From Diphasiastrum complanatum (taxonomy: Eukaryota; Streptophyta; Lycopodiopsida; Lycopodiales; Lycopodiaceae): a stretch of 64,000 bases of DNA. A program made the translations under genes and the position numbers. Positions 1 to 11,011 of this stretch are shown piece after piece. A model generated the notes under the pieces. It searched no databases. It saw only the letters and a program-made list of their open reading frames with translations, and was not told where the DNA came from. Numbering within the stretch: the stretch's first letter is position 1; every line of letters begins with the position of its first letter. Location of the stretch: NCBI GenBank assembly GCA_029204225.1, contig CM055107.1, forward strand, positions 10,019,472 to 10,083,471. Reading direction: 5' to 3'.

Positions 1-84
1 ATATAGATCAAGATCCCAAGCTACCAATCACTCTTTGTGATCATTTGTAGATCAATTTCAGTCCTTAAACTCTGAAATTTGACA
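1..84 (+). repeat. Ty1/copia LTR, 3' end (cut by window edge)
   Basis: The segment ends in GACA immediately before a primer binding site, as expected of a 5' LTR. Almost the same sequence occurs in inverted orientation at 6903-6990, with only a few differences by eye, so both belong to one young LTR subfamily. The LTR start lies outside the window. Confidence 0.85.
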
Positions 85-99
85 TGGTATCAGAGCCAA
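85..99 (+). other. Primer binding site (initiator tRNA-Met type)
   Basis: TGGTATCAGAGCC directly follows the LTR end. It complements the 3' end of plant initiator tRNA-Met, the usual primer for copia reverse transcription. Confidence 0.9.
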
Positions 100-1062
100 G
101 TCAAAGAGCTTAGTTGATGATCCAAAAGTCTTCATTTTGGTGAAAGCATTGGTGCTAGATTCACTTTGAAGGAGGGCAACCTTTTCTAATAATTTACTTG
201 TGATGTTGAGGTTCAGATTAGTGTGTATAGTTCATATGTACTTCTCACACGTGTGAGAGGCTGCTGGAGTTGTACTTTCACCAAAACTTTGTGTTTTTTC
301 AATATTTGAGCTTCAAACAAGTTGTGTAGAGTGAAACTAGTGATGTGCTTATGAAAAACCATTGTTTCCATTATAGATTTGATGAGTAAATGGTGTTAGA
401 ATCTTATTAAACCTACAAATCCTTGAGAGAGAGTTTGAGGCATTAGAGGAGTTTTGATTTCCAAAAAGACCCTTTAAGAATTCGTGCAAGATGTCTTTTT
501 TATTATTGAAATATTATAACACTAATACCTTTTACTTGCCATAACTTTTTAATCGTACCCTAGAAGTATGTCATCTAACATATCATTGGAAAGCCCTTGT
601 TGAGCACTTTCCAATGCACCAAACTTTGCTAAATTTGGACTTACCACTAAAAAGTTATGCTATTTTTAGTATGGAATCAAAATGTGGACTCAAAAAGTTA
701 CGTTACGTAGATTTCAAATTTGAGTGTTTTGATTGGTCCATGTTTAAGAAACACTTGAGAAAAAATATAAAAAGAATTTTTATAAAGGGTGAAACTCTAA
801 TGCTTATGTTTTTTAGTTCAAGAGTGAAACTAAAACCAATTCTAAACACCACAGGAAGGCATTGGCACTTCCAAAAATCAAATCCAAGGTGAATAGATTG
901 TGTAGAATACACTTTCCCAAATCTTTTTGAGTTCAAGTTCATTATAGATCTTGCTTCTTGAGTCTAGTGAGATTCAAGAGAGTAGCATTTTAGCTGAATT
1001 TTGAGAAAGGAAGAAGGGAGAGCCTTTGAATAGTACATTTGTTGTACTTGTTACTAGATTAA
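100..1062 (+). other. Untranslated leader of copia element 1
   Basis: About 960 bases lie between PBS and gag with no credible long ORF; the small ORFs in it have no recognisable content. The leader contains a perfect 14-base palindrome, CTCACACGTGTGAG (244-257), with a G-box core. The same core recurs in the LTRs and leaders of related elements in this window. Confidence 0.6.
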
Positions 1063-1899
1063 ATGGGTTCAATTGAAGCCTATCTTCTTGAGGCTAGTGA
1101 AAGGCTAAATTCTAATAATTACTCAACTTCGAAAGTAAGAATGGAGTCACTACTTGTGCTCCAAGACATGTTTGATCTTGTCATAGGAGAGGAAGAAGAA
1201 CCTCAAAGAGGGCAAGATCAAGTGAGGTACAAAAAGAGAGCTAGACTAGCATTACATTGCTTGAAAATGAATGTTAGTAATGAACTTCTAAAGGAAGTGG
1301 CATCTTGTACCTCGGCCAAGGAGGCATGGAACTACCTCAAAGGGATTTACGAATCAAAAAATACCTCTAGAGTGCTTATGAATAGAAACAAAGTTCTTCA
1401 AAGCATTAGAGGGAGTGATGAGAGTGCTCAAGAGTATTTCTTGAGAATAAAATCTCTCAACAAAGAACTTCCCATCATTAGTGAGGATATTCATGATGAT
1501 GAGCTTGTTCAAATCATTTTGAATGGTCTTGGAGAGGAGTTCTCCAATCTTGTACAAAGCTTTGCTATTCAAGATGCACTACCTTCCATTGACAAGCTCC
1601 ATAGTGTACTTGTGGCCGAGGAGAGTAGGATCCTTCATGTCAAGCAAAGGATTGGATCCTTAAAGTTGCATGATGGTGATGAGAAGGCCAACTTCTCAAG
1701 CAAGGGAAAGGCAAAGTCAAAGAAGAAGATCCACCACAAGGAGACCAAGAATGATGATCAACCATCAAGCTCCAAAGGTGGAAAGAAGAACAAAGCCAAA
1801 CTCAAGTGCTTTTTTTGTGGAAAGAAGGGGCACTTTGCATCCGAGTGCTTCAAGAAGAAGGATGCACAAGGAGAGAGCAAAAAGGCAACCTCACTCTAG
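1063..1899 (+). CDS. gag: Copia Gag, complete 278 codons
   Basis: This is the structural Gag of element 1, which would form the cytoplasmic virus-like particle and bind element RNA. Residues about 20-200 match the UBN2/Retrotran_gag_2 type: an ALHCLKMNVS segment, then KEAWNYL, then the SRVLMNRNK helix. A basic lysine-rich stretch (about 210-245) precedes one CCHC knuckle, CFFCGKKGHFASEC, at about residues 249-262. The frame is open from the first Met to TAG at 1897-1899, the best preserved retroelement gene in the window. Paralogous gag fragments lie at 7440-7666 (minus) and 31140-31802 (minus). Copia elements usually make Gag-Pol as one ORF; here pol continues in the -1 frame after an A-rich tract at about 1879-1883. 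Confidence 0.9.
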   Translation: MGSIEAYLLEASERLNSNNYSTSKVRMESLLVLQDMFDLVIGEEEEPQRGQDQVRYKKRARLALHCLKMNVSNELLKEVASCTSAKEAWNYLKGIYESKNTSRVLMNRNKVLQSIRGSDESAQEYFLRIKSLNKELPIISEDIHDDELVQIILNGLGEEFSNLVQSFAIQDALPSIDKLHSVLVAEESRILHVKQRIGSLKLHDGDEKANFSSKGKAKSKKKIHHKETKNDDQPSSSKGGKKNKAKLKCFFCGKKGHFASECFKKKDAQGESKKATSL

Positions 1900-3770
1900 A
1901 GGAAGATGAGGATGAAGTGGATTCATCCTTGATGGTTTCTACATCAACATCCAAGAGCTACTCCAATGTCACATGGTGGATTGATAGTGGGGCTAGTTCC
2001 CACATGACATTCCAAAAGGATTTTTTCTCAACTCTTGTACCTTTTGTAGGTTGTAAAAAGTCTATTCTAACAGCAAGTGATCAAGAATGTAGAATAGATG
2101 GAGTGGGAACTATTCTCTTAAGTCTTGGATCCTCTAAAAGAGTAGATCTTGATAATGTACTCTATGTTCCTACACTCACTAAGAATTTGTTAAGTGTAGG
2201 ACAATTGATGGATGATGGCTTAGATGTCCATTTTAAGCAAGGTGTTTGCTCCATAATGATGAATAATACTTGCATTGTAAAGGGATTCAAACAAGGAAGG
2301 CTTTTTAAGCTTGATGCTAATGTTTTCCTTGGAAGTGTGAACATGGTGAAGGAGGAGCTCAATCAAGTGGAGCTTTGGCATAAGAGGTTGGGCCACCCCA
2401 ACTTCAAATCTATGGAGATGCTATGCACCAAGGATCTTGCTCTCGGCCTTCCAAAGACACTCTCAAGGTGTGGAAAAAGTTGTGAAGCTTGTAGCCTCTC
2501 AAAGGCACACAAGCTACCTTTTGATATCTCTTCCACTAGATCTACAAAAGCATTAGATCTTATTCATAGTGATGTGCACTCTTTTTCTCAAGAATCTAAT
2601 GGAGGTGCATCTATGTATGTATCTTTTATTGATGATTACTCTAGATACACTTGGATTGAACTTTTGGATTCCAAAAGTAAAGTGTTTGAAGCTTTTGTTA
2701 AGTTCAAAACTCTAGTTGAAAATCAACTTGATCCTAGAATTAAAGTATTGAGAAGTGATAATGGTGGAGAGTATATCTCCACCAAGATGATAGAGTTTTG
2801 TAAATCCAATGGCATTAAGAGAGAACTTACATGTACTTATAGTCCTCAACAAAATGGTATAGCCGAGAGGATGAATAGAACACTATGTGAGTGTGCTAAG
2901 GCTTTAAGGTTAGATGCATCTCTACCTAAGTCCTTTTGGGGAGAGGCTATTATTTGTGCAACTTATCTGTGTAATAGATTGCCATGTAAGCCCATTGGAG
3001 GCATAACATCTTATGAGGCTCTATTTTGTAAGAAGCCGAATCTTAAAGATCTAAGAATTTTTGGATCTACTTGCTATGTTTTTCAAGCATTAGATACAAG
3101 GAAAAAGGATGATCCTACTTCTATTAAAGGGATCTTTGTTGGTTATGCTGAAAATAGCAAAGGATATAGAGTCTATAATCCAATCACTAAGAAGATTTTA
3201 GTGAGTAGAGATGTTACTTTTGATGTAGGTAACTACTACAAGTTGAATGAGAAAGCTTCTAATCCATCTTATGTCAAGGATCTTGTAAGGTTTGAGGAGG
3301 AGCCTACATGTGATCAAGATCTTGAAGATCCATCTCAAGATCCGAGGACTCCAAGGAGATCTACAAGAAGGAAGTCCGAGCCCTCAAGGCTCACCTATGT
3401 TGACAAAGGTGAACAAAGGGAAGATGTACATTCACTCACCTCTTACACTTTTCTAACTTCTATGTTTGATGAGCCAAGTTGCTTTGAAGAAGCTATGGAG
3501 TCAAAAGAATGGAGGGATGCCATGCAAAAGGAGTATGATGCTCTTATGGAGAATCATACATGGAAGCTTGTGGTTCTTCCTCAAGGAAGAAAGCCACTTG
3601 AGTGCAAATGGATCTATAGAAACACAAGGCAAGGCTAGTGGCAAAGGGGTTCTTGCAAACCAAGGAAGTAGATTTTGATGAAAATTTTGCTCCTGTTGCT
3701 AAGCTAGTTTCCATAAGGTTGATTATTTCTCTTGCAACAACTTTCAATTGGCCTCTATTTCAACTTGATG
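1881..3770 (+). pseudogene. pol: Copia Pol (PR-IN-partial RT), truncated
   Basis: The polyprotein cuts itself, inserts the cDNA and copies RNA. The pol frame overlaps the end of gag and is offset by -1; it is open to TAG at 3636-3638. Domains in order: aspartic protease with WIDSGASSHM at about 1975-2005; GAG-pre-integrase HHCC region with LWHKRLGHPN (about 2370) and CEAC (about 2485); integrase core with catalytic Asp in HSDV (about 2570), Asp in RSDNGGEY (about 2755) and Glu in NGIAERMNRTL (about 2860); RT start from FEEAMESKEW (about 3483). At about 3630 the linker is damaged and the RT signal continues in another frame (KARLVAKGF, then FAPVAKLVSI) until FQLDV at about 3765, where homology ends. 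The RT active site is absent, so the element cannot be autonomous. Confidence 0.9.
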
Positions 3771-4019
3771 TGTTCAAATTATAAAAGTTTGAATACATTT
3801 TTTATGAAGGGCAAAGAGATAGTGGCTAGCATTGAGTTTTAACCTATAGATCATTATAACGGATAAAAGATAGTGTTAGCATCCATTTGTAGGAGACATA
3901 AGGGCCTATGTCACATATGCCTTGTTTTGGTAGATCCTCCATCATGAGTGAAATCCATAAAAAGTGCAAATAATGTGATGGAAAAATGCAAACAAGGAAA
4001 CGTTGCATGTGAAGAGAAG

Positions 4020-5400
4020 AATGAAAAATAATAATCCTTGAGGGTATCTACATCCTCACCAACAACCAAAAGCAACTCAAGAGAAGCTTGGTGGATTTAT
4101 AATGGGACTAGCTCTCACATGACATTTGAAAAGGACTATTTTTCAACTCTACTTTCTTTTAATTGTGCTAAAAAGTCCATATTTACATAAAGTGATGAAG
4201 AATGTAGAATAGATGGTGTTTGAACCATCCCTTTGTGTCTAGGATATTTTAGAAGAATGGATCTAGACAATGTTCTTTATGTACCATCATCACCAAAAAT
4301 TTGCTAAGTGTTGGTCAACTTATGGATAATGGTTTGGATGTCCACTTCAGGCATGGTGTCTGTTCCATTTTGAATAATGATGTTTGCATAGCAAAGGGAT
4401 TTAAACATGGTAAATTGTTTAAATGATGGATGCTAATGTGGCTATGGAGAGTGTGAACTTGGCAAAGGACAAAGGCCAAGTCATTAAAGTTCGTGCAAAT
4501 CTATGGAGATGCTACTATCTTGGAAATTTTCATGGATAGCATTAGAAGACTTCAAGTGACTTATTTTCTATCTTCAACATTCATGATGTTTAGTACAATA
4601 TGTGAAGTTGAATGCTTTCCAATCTACATTTGTTGTTGATAAAGCAATTTCATTGGATAACTATTTTTGTAATAGTTTGAAAAATGGTGTCATAAAAAAA
4701 TCATTTAATGTATTGTACTTTTAATTCTTTGAGTCCACATGCTTTGTGCATGATCATTTCAATATAAGGACCAAAGATTATCCTACTTCAATGAAGGGAA
4801 TAATGGTAGTTTTAATGCTTTGTGACAAGACAATGAAGTTGAATGCTTTCTAATCTACATTTGTTGTTGATAAAGCAAATTCATTGGATAACTATTTTTG
4901 TAATAGTTTGAAAAATGGTGTCATAAAACATCAAATAATGTATTGTACTTATAATTCTTTGAGTCCACATGATTTGTGCATGATCATTTCAATATAAGGA
5001 CCAAAGATTATCCTACTTCACTGAAGGGAATAATGGTAGTTTTATGCTCTTCAAGTAGAGATTGTAGAATCTACACGTATTCCACCAAAGAAATTGTCAA
5101 TGGTGAAAATATGGTCTTTCATGAGTGGAAGATTTGCAAACTTGAAGGAACACCTTTGGATCAACACCTTATTCAACTCATTGATGGAGAGGAATCAAGT
5201 CAAGTGCAAGGAAAATATGAAGGGCCGAGATCTCCAAGAAGACTTTCAAAGTCCAAGATGGAAGCATCAAAGCTCAAGTTCATTGACAAAGGAAGGAAAG
5301 AAAGGAGAGTGATATCTCTCATGCATTCATCAATCCATTTGATGTTGCTTTATGTGTGCAAAGTTTCTTGAAGGCAAGGGATTGGCATAATCATGGAGAG
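4020..5400 (+). pseudogene. Second copia pol, heavily decayed
   Basis: A relative of element 1 in the same orientation. At 4086-4300 the frame reads a protease region similar to that of element 1 (SSHMTFEKDYFSTL), but the catalytic DSGA has become NGTS and stops follow. At 4300-4440 it matches the NLLSVGQLMDNGLDVHF region. At 4740-5370 it reads the segment C-terminal to the integrase core (TSLKGI, RRLSKSKMEASKLKF, IDKG). The part coding for the integrase catalytic residues is missing. It is a dead copy, placed next to element 1 by nested insertion or tandem rearrangement. Confidence 0.75.
4604..5046 (+). repeat. Tandem duplication, two copies of about 212 bp
   Basis: 4604-4815 and 4835-5046 are near-identical, offset by 230-231 bases. 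Each runs from GAAGTTGAATGCTTTC through the TGATCATTTCAATATAAGG block to GGGAATAATGGTAGTTTTA. It lies inside the decayed copia pol, so it arose after or during decay. Confidence 0.85.
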
Positions 5401-5699
5401 ATCATCAAGACCATGAACTTGTAGTACCAAGATATTGGCATACTCAACTCAAAATCTTAATTTATTCTCTTAAATCCATTTTGAGAGAGCATGATCCATT
5501 ACATATCCTTATTTTCAATGATGCAATATTCAGTCTTGCATTATATGTTAATAATCTCCATTTTCTTGAGGATAATGCAAAAAGCTTCACAATTCTAAGC
5601 TAGAATTGGGTTGAGAAGCCAATAATGTTCGTTCTTGGCCCCTAACATTCAATTTTTGGATTTTGAAGTAGCTTGAGCTCCACTTTTCTTGCTAGATTT

Positions 5700-5930
5700 T
5701 ATTGAGTTCAGCATGCTACTTCATTCCCAAGAGGTTTTCACATGATCGATGCATGTATGAATACACATCTATGGAACATCTTGTAAGGGATCCTTTAAGA
5801 GGTGGCGAAAGATTCTTCATGGACATCATTCTCTATAGGAGTCTCATAGGTTCCTTGTTTGTAGCTGGAATTCATCTAAAAGTGTTCATTCATCAAGCTA
5901 AGATCAACTCTTGGAGTTGTAAATAGATGT
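5700..5930 (+). pseudogene. Possible copia RT/RNase H linker remnant
   Basis: An open stretch reads LYRSLIGSLFVAG at about 5835-5875, which resembles the YRSLIGSLMYL segment between copia RT and RNase H. The rest is not recognisable. It may be the tail of the decayed element to its left. Weak evidence. Confidence 0.3.
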
Positions 5931-5955
5931 ACCTTAAACAGCTTGAAGCGAAACG

Positions 5956-5984
5956 AAACGAAACGCAATGAAGGCGTTTCGTTT
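5956..5984. repeat. Short perfect inverted repeat, 11-bp arms
   Basis: AAACGAAACGC (5956-5966) pairs with GCGTTTCGTTT (5974-5984) around a 7-base loop. The left arm is part of a (CGAAA)n run starting near 5949. A similar CGAAG/CGAAA-rich tract occurs at 24415-24450. Confidence 0.7.
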
Positions 5985-5989
5985 TGTGA

Positions 5990-6902
5990 CTATCTTCCTG
6001 ACTGTCTTTCTTGATGCGTCTAGCAATACATATATTCAGAGTAACATTTTTTATTAGAGAGATTAAACGATCTACAACTGATCTCAAATCACAAGAGTGG
6101 CAAACTAGGCACATCCTAATGCTCTTCTGCTAATGTCATCATATCAGATCAGGAAGTTGTACTTCATGGTACTCATTTGACCTTCCTGATCCTTTGGAGC
6201 ATGAATAGTTTTGTGTCATGTCGTGTCGTCTGACCTTCTCCTGTTGTTCGTGCATTAGCTATCTTCTGTCGGTTGGACAGTGCCTTCGCGTTGCAAGCCT
6301 TTGTCTTTCACCTTTTTCGTGATTTTAATGGTAGTGTCGCTTTTTCAAGGGCATCTTCACTTTTTCTTGAAAGGCGAAAAATGCAAAAAAAAACCCAATA
6401 GTGTCGCTTTTTCCCGAAGGGTGAAAAATGCGAAGGTTGGCCAAAAAAATTTTCTAAGGCATTGGAGACAGTGTGTTGCCTTTTTTGCAAAAATGCAAAA
6501 ATGCGACAGTGTCGGAAAAAGTTGTCAAAGTTATTTTCTAAGTGTTTTAACCTAGAGATGAATTTTTCTCATGACCTAAAAATGTGAATTGTGCAACAAA
6601 ACAATTCAAAAATGCAGACTATGTGAAACCTAGTTCAAAATGCACAGTCGCTAAAAACAGAAAAACTAAGAAAAATGCTAAGGCTTTGAAAGGTAGAAAC
6701 TCTTAGTTTCTTACATTAATTAGTTCTGAAGCCCAAGTGTACATCTAGGAGACTTGTCAATTGTCTTTACAACTGTTAGTCTTATTCGTTAAGTGTAAAT
6801 GAGGTCAACACAGAGGCTTTCTGCAACATATACAAAGAGATGGCAAGTCTATAGCTACTAAAGCGTAAACGACTTGTTGTTTTCTTTGCAGCAGCTAGGA
6901 GA
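5990..6902. other. No gene recognised; AT-rich, GTGTCGC-motif region
   Basis: Short ORFs have no recognisable content. The stretch 6330-6520 repeats GTGTCGCTTTTTC and AAAAATGCGA motifs, reminiscent of the LTR at 21660-21960 but not alignable by eye over a long distance. It is probably old transposon sequence. Confidence 0.4.
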
Positions 6903-7140
6903 TGTCAAATTTCAAAAATTAAGGACTAAAATTGATCTACAAATGATCACAAAGAGTGATTGGTAGCTTGGGATCTTGATCTATATCAAGACTAGCTTCC
7001 AAACCTAGCTTCTACTTGACAATCTTTGTGATTCCAAGCAAGAACAATAAAAAATGATGATCTACGGCTTCACACGTGTGATGTATAGCTACTGTCCAGT
7101 CTGATAACAAAGAAATAGTTTACTTATCATTACTAAGCAT
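6903..7140 (-). repeat. Copia LTR, terminal part
   Basis: Reading the minus strand, the segment ends ATTTGACA at 6903 and matches the LTR end at 1-84. It contains the palindrome TCACACGTGTGA at 7070-7081. No PBS follows its end on the minus strand, so it is a 3' or solo LTR. Its inner limit is not clear; it merges towards the RT fragment at 7213. Confidence 0.7.
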
Positions 7141-7212
7141 TCATCCACAAAGAAAGTGCTTAAGAGAGTCAAAACACAAAGATTGCTTCACAAACCAAGA
7201 TTTCTCATCATT

Positions 7213-7666
7213 TTAGTACAAAGAAGGATCATAAGCACTTACAACAAACTTAATAGAGTTCAAGAAAGTATTCAACCTAGAGTACCAAGCTCTAGGTGCT
7301 TGCTTGAGCCCATAAAGGCTTCTTAGCAACAAACACACTTTTTCCTCTTGATCTTCTTTGATGAAGCCCTTGGGTTGCCTCATGAAAATCTTCTCTTCCA
7401 AATAGCCATTGAGACTGATTCCTAAGCATGAGAACCCTTGATGTGTTACTAGACTCATAGATTGATCTTAGAGATTCCCAAGCCTCTTTAGCACTGGTAC
7501 AAGCTGATACTTCTCTCAATAAATCATTGCTTACATTCATCTTCACACAGTGAAGTGCAAGCCTAGATCTTCTTTTGTATTTAGCTAACTCCTGCGCACC
7601 TAGAGATTCATCTTCCTCATCAATCAGAAACTCATAGAGAGCCTGGAGCACCATGAGTGACTCCAT
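7213..7666 (-). pseudogene. Copia gag-RT deletion fusion
   Basis: The minus strand reads a Gag piece (7666 to about 7440) with VLQALYEFLIDEEDE, ALHCVKMNVSNDLLREV and TSRVLMLRN, closely related to the Gag at 1063. It then jumps, in another frame, to an RT piece with LEEKIFMRQPKGF and [12 protein letters not shown] (about 7420-7213). The late gag, protease, integrase and first part of RT are gone, and RT stops before the YVDD box. This is a large internal deletion derivative. Confidence 0.85.
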
Positions 7667-8324
7667 CCTCCACTAGCTTCTAGAAGGTATGCTCCAGCAG
7701 ATCCCATCTTACTAGTAAGATTCTACACACAAGATATAGATTTGTTTGAACCTGAAACTCACAAAGGTTTCTAACTTGCAGTGTTTCACTCAAATGTTGA
7801 CTTCTATTCCAACAGATGGACTTGTAATCACAGTTCTATTACTCCCTCACAAAGCTGGAATGAAGATAAGATGAAGTGAAAACTACTCTCAAGCAAAGCT
7901 TGCCAATCTTGGCTATTTTTGGACAAAAGCTGACTCTATCTCTCTCATTCACTTTGATGTACTTTCAAGACCTGGTTTCCACTTTAAGAAGGTCTGAAAT
8001 CAGCCTAGATTAATTAGTTTTCGTGAAACAAATTCAAAACTAATTAATGGCAAGTGATCTTGGTAGCTTATCCTAGGATTTGCACCAAAAATTACATCAA
8101 ACTGACACCAGATGAAAATACAGTGATCCAATGAATATGGGATTTTAAATGCTGATTCAGAGATGCCCACACGTGTGAACAGTACAAATTTTGATCCTGA
8201 AAAATTTTGGGATCAAATTCCCTCACCAAAACCTGGATACCAGCTCGCCCTTCCAATATTAGCTTTTTGCACCAAAACCTGCTAAAACTGGATTAGTTTC
8301 AAACACTGATCAATAGCCTTGTAC

Positions 8325-8337
8325 TTGGCTCTGATAA
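8325..8337 (-). other. Degenerate copia primer binding site
   Basis: On the minus strand TTATCAGAGCCAAG follows the LTR end TTCTAACA. The first bases differ from the usual TGGTATCAGAGCC. The position marks the 5' LTR boundary of the minus-strand element. Confidence 0.6.
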
Positions 8338-8900
8338 TGTTAGAAGTACAGTACTAAGGACCATAAATGGATCTTTGAATGATCCACAAGGTTGATTGTG
8401 TGCTTGTTAAACAATCTATCATATACTAGTCATCAGAAAACAAGATCTAGTTTAGCAGCTTGATAGAAAACAAGTAGAGACAATCAGAGCATTGATCAAT
8501 AACTATAATCCAACTCCACACGTGTGGAAATAAGGCTGTAGTACGGCCTGTAGACAGTGTTTAGAATGTGCCAAAGCTAGGTTTCATTGGAATCAAAAGC
8601 AATCACCATACAACGAGAGAAAACTTGAGTTTCTCCTTGAGGCTCCAAAAAGTTTCTATCTCCTCACTATGGAGAATGAGAATACATAGTAAAAGACACT
8701 TCCTTTGCTAAGTTAGGTGAAAATCCGGCATGTAATAAGGAAGTAGACTCAACTTTCTTGCCCTAATGTGAAAACCCTAGCCTAGATCCAAGAGTCATGG
8801 TTGGTAGGTGCATGGTAGGTACAAATCTCATCATAAATCATGGTCTAGATCCTACAAAGTAGGAATCACTACCAAATGGACACAACTACTCCTCTTGACT
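8338..8900 (-). repeat. Copia 5' LTR, diverged subfamily
   Basis: It begins at the PBS boundary and runs to higher coordinates; the outer end is not defined. It shares the order of motifs with 6903-7140 (AAGGAC, GATC blocks, then a G-box palindrome), including CCACACGTGTGG at 8516-8527, but base identity is low. The two LTRs therefore probably do not come from one recent insertion. Confidence 0.55.
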
Positions 8901-9825
8901 CATGGTAACCTACTTTAGGTGTGAATGTACAAGTGGCACTTTGGCTATTCAAGTAACCAACAGACAATATTGACAAAATGTACAATATTCTACATGGCTA
9001 AATTTGCCAATGTAGGCAATTTTTCACATAAACTAATTTTCTTGACAAGATCTTATTGCAAACTTAAAGCTAAAAATTCTTATTTAGATATTTGGGATGG
9101 AATTGGTCATAGGTGTTATCACGATCTTCGTTAGTCAGGTGACTAACCAAAAGAAAGGAGGAAGGGATGACCGGGATAACCAATAAAATAAGCTCAAAAA
9201 TGTTTGTGAGATAATCATTTTAGACAATACATTTAGAATTTCTCATAAACAGAACCTCATGGATAATGAAAATGGAGTGAATGAACTGCATGTAATATAT
9301 CTCTAAATGAGGAGAAATTGAATTTGCTAATTAGATTGGTTGCCTATTGAATTGATTTTGGTCATTGATTCAATGCACTTTTTAACCTTTTGTATCGTCA
9401 CTCAAAATCTCTATATCTAGAAATACGACATCAAAGGGGGTGATGATCAACCAAACATATTCATTATGAGTATTTGTTTAGTGGAGTATTATCAAAAGAT
9501 GTTAGTTCTTAGAATTATGCATGACATGCTCTAAGATACTTTATTTCTAGAGAAATAATTGTTCCTAAGCGGGAAATATATTGTATCCTCAAGTTTCTAG
9601 GGCTATGTTGATATTGTTTCAAGGTCGTTAGCCATGGCATTGCATAACTTAGTTGGTATAGGCCTTAGGGTCAAGAAATGTCGTTAGTGACAGGTTTCTA
9701 AATCAAGGATGAGTTCTAGGACCACTTGAAAGAACATACGTAGGGAGTTGTTAATCCCATAAGCATTCTTGAAAATAAGGCTTGAGTTATTATGGCTATA
9801 TAAGAGTGGTGGACAATATGACTTA
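8900..9825. other. No gene recognised
   Basis: Only short ORFs without recognisable motifs. The sequence looks like decayed repeat DNA. Confidence 0.4.
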
Positions 9826-10242
9826 TTACTTCCCTAGGTAGGATATTGGACCGTGGGATGTGCCTATCGATCCTCCTGGACCTAGGGGTGTGGCACCACC
9901 TTGTTGGGGGGTATGGTAGTATGGGATGACATGGTAATGCAGTAGGTGAGAGACCTTGCATGTTTTCGTAGAATAACTCTCACTCAAACGTGAGTGTATT
10001 AACAATGTCCACAGTTTGTGGGTGGGTTGATTAATTGCAAGTCGATTCCTATTGTTCTCTACTTCTTTGAATCTATGTTGGGTTGGATCATGGAGGTCTT
10101 TATAGTGGTTAGAAGTTCTCAGTATATACAACAATATGAGTGCGTACAATAGAAATCTCAACACCATCAAGTTTGGTGTGTTGTTGTGCGCTAGCAGTTG
10201 ATCTTCCTTAAATCTATTGTATCTTGAATTCCCCATTTGCAT
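9826..10242 (-). CDS. Unidentified ORF, 138 codons
   Basis: The N-terminal third has a hydrophobic stretch (LMVLRFLLYALILLYIL, about residues 25-42) that could be a membrane segment. The C-terminal end is Pro/Gly-rich (TPQQGGATPLGPGGS). No family is recognised, and no intact element surrounds it. It could equally be chance reading of decayed retroelement DNA. Confidence 0.2.
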   Translation of the reverse strand: MQMGNSRYNRFKEDQLLAHNNTPNLMVLRFLLYALILLYILRTSNHYKDLHDPTQHRFKEVENNRNRLAINQPTHKLWTLLIHSRLSESYSTKTCKVSHLLHYHVIPYYHTPQQGGATPLGPGGSIGTSHGPISYLGK

Positions 10243-10449
10243 TGACTACCTTCTCGCCATTGTAAGACAAAGTGTGCTTTCGTAGTGTTGTGAGATTTAG
10301 TGATTCAAGAGACAAAAGGGGATGAAGAAACTTTCATGTATTCTATAAACTTAGCCATTCTTGATTTTACTAATGGGCCCACACACCATAGATCAATGAT
10401 CTAGCAAGATGGCAAGCTCCTCAAAATGTTGTAAACCTTATATATTTTG

Positions 10450-10930
10450 ATAATGCTCGCAGTTGCTTGTAACTTCTTAATTTCTATAAATTTTCAGCTT
10501 TTGAGCGGATCATAAATTTTTCTCAATCTTTTCTCAACCTGCCAGAGTCACATTTCCATATGCGAGCATTTAGCACTACAATTTTTTTTTTAATACATTA
10601 TTTTTTTTTCAAAATCTCAAAAAAAACTTTACTATTATTATTTTAAAAATTCACAAAAAAAAATTTACTCATCTCATTCTAGAAAAATTTCAGTTTCTGA
10701 GCAGATCATAAGTCCATTAGAGCTTTTCCTCAATTTGCCAAAGTCACATTCACAAATGTGAGCATTTTGATTACTCGCACTACAATTTTTGTTTTAAATC
10801 AAATTTTCAAAAAATAAATATAAGTAAAATTTACTCGCAATTATTTGAAACTTCTTATTTTTTAGAAAATTTTAGCTTCTAAGTGGGCCATTACTCTCTC
10901 AAAGCTTTTTCACCCTACAATAATTTCACC
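10450..10930 (+). repeat. Degenerate tandem repeat, about 195-bp unit, 2.5 copies
   Basis: The block CAGCTTTTGAGCGGATCAT at 10495 recurs as CAGTTTCTGAGCAGATCAT at 10691 and TAGCTTCTAAGTGGGCCAT at about 10872. The linked blocks (TCTCAA..CTGCCAGAGTCACATT, GAGCATTT, ACTACAATTTTT) repeat in the same order. T- and A-rich tracts vary between copies. Confidence 0.75.
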
Positions 10931-11011
10931 TTTGGACGGCCTGGAATCGACCCCTCCCATCCAAAGGATATATATTAAGCATTTTGTGCTCCTTGCAATT
11001 TTCTTCCATTT

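Larger units (their letters stand above)
1..3775 (+). mobile_element. Ty1/copia retrotransposon 1, 3'-truncated
   Basis: Order seen: LTR end, PBS, leader, gag, protease, integrase, start of reverse transcriptase. Homology to copia pol stops at about 3770, just at the first catalytic Asp region of RT, so most of RT, RNase H, the PPT and the 3' LTR are missing. The next sequence is a more decayed relative in the same orientation (about 4086 onward). No same-strand 3' LTR was found. Confidence 0.85.

Noticed and set aside
703-942. Minus-strand 79-codon ORF over the copia leader
   Set aside because: No motif, lies opposite untranslated leader sequence; chance frame.
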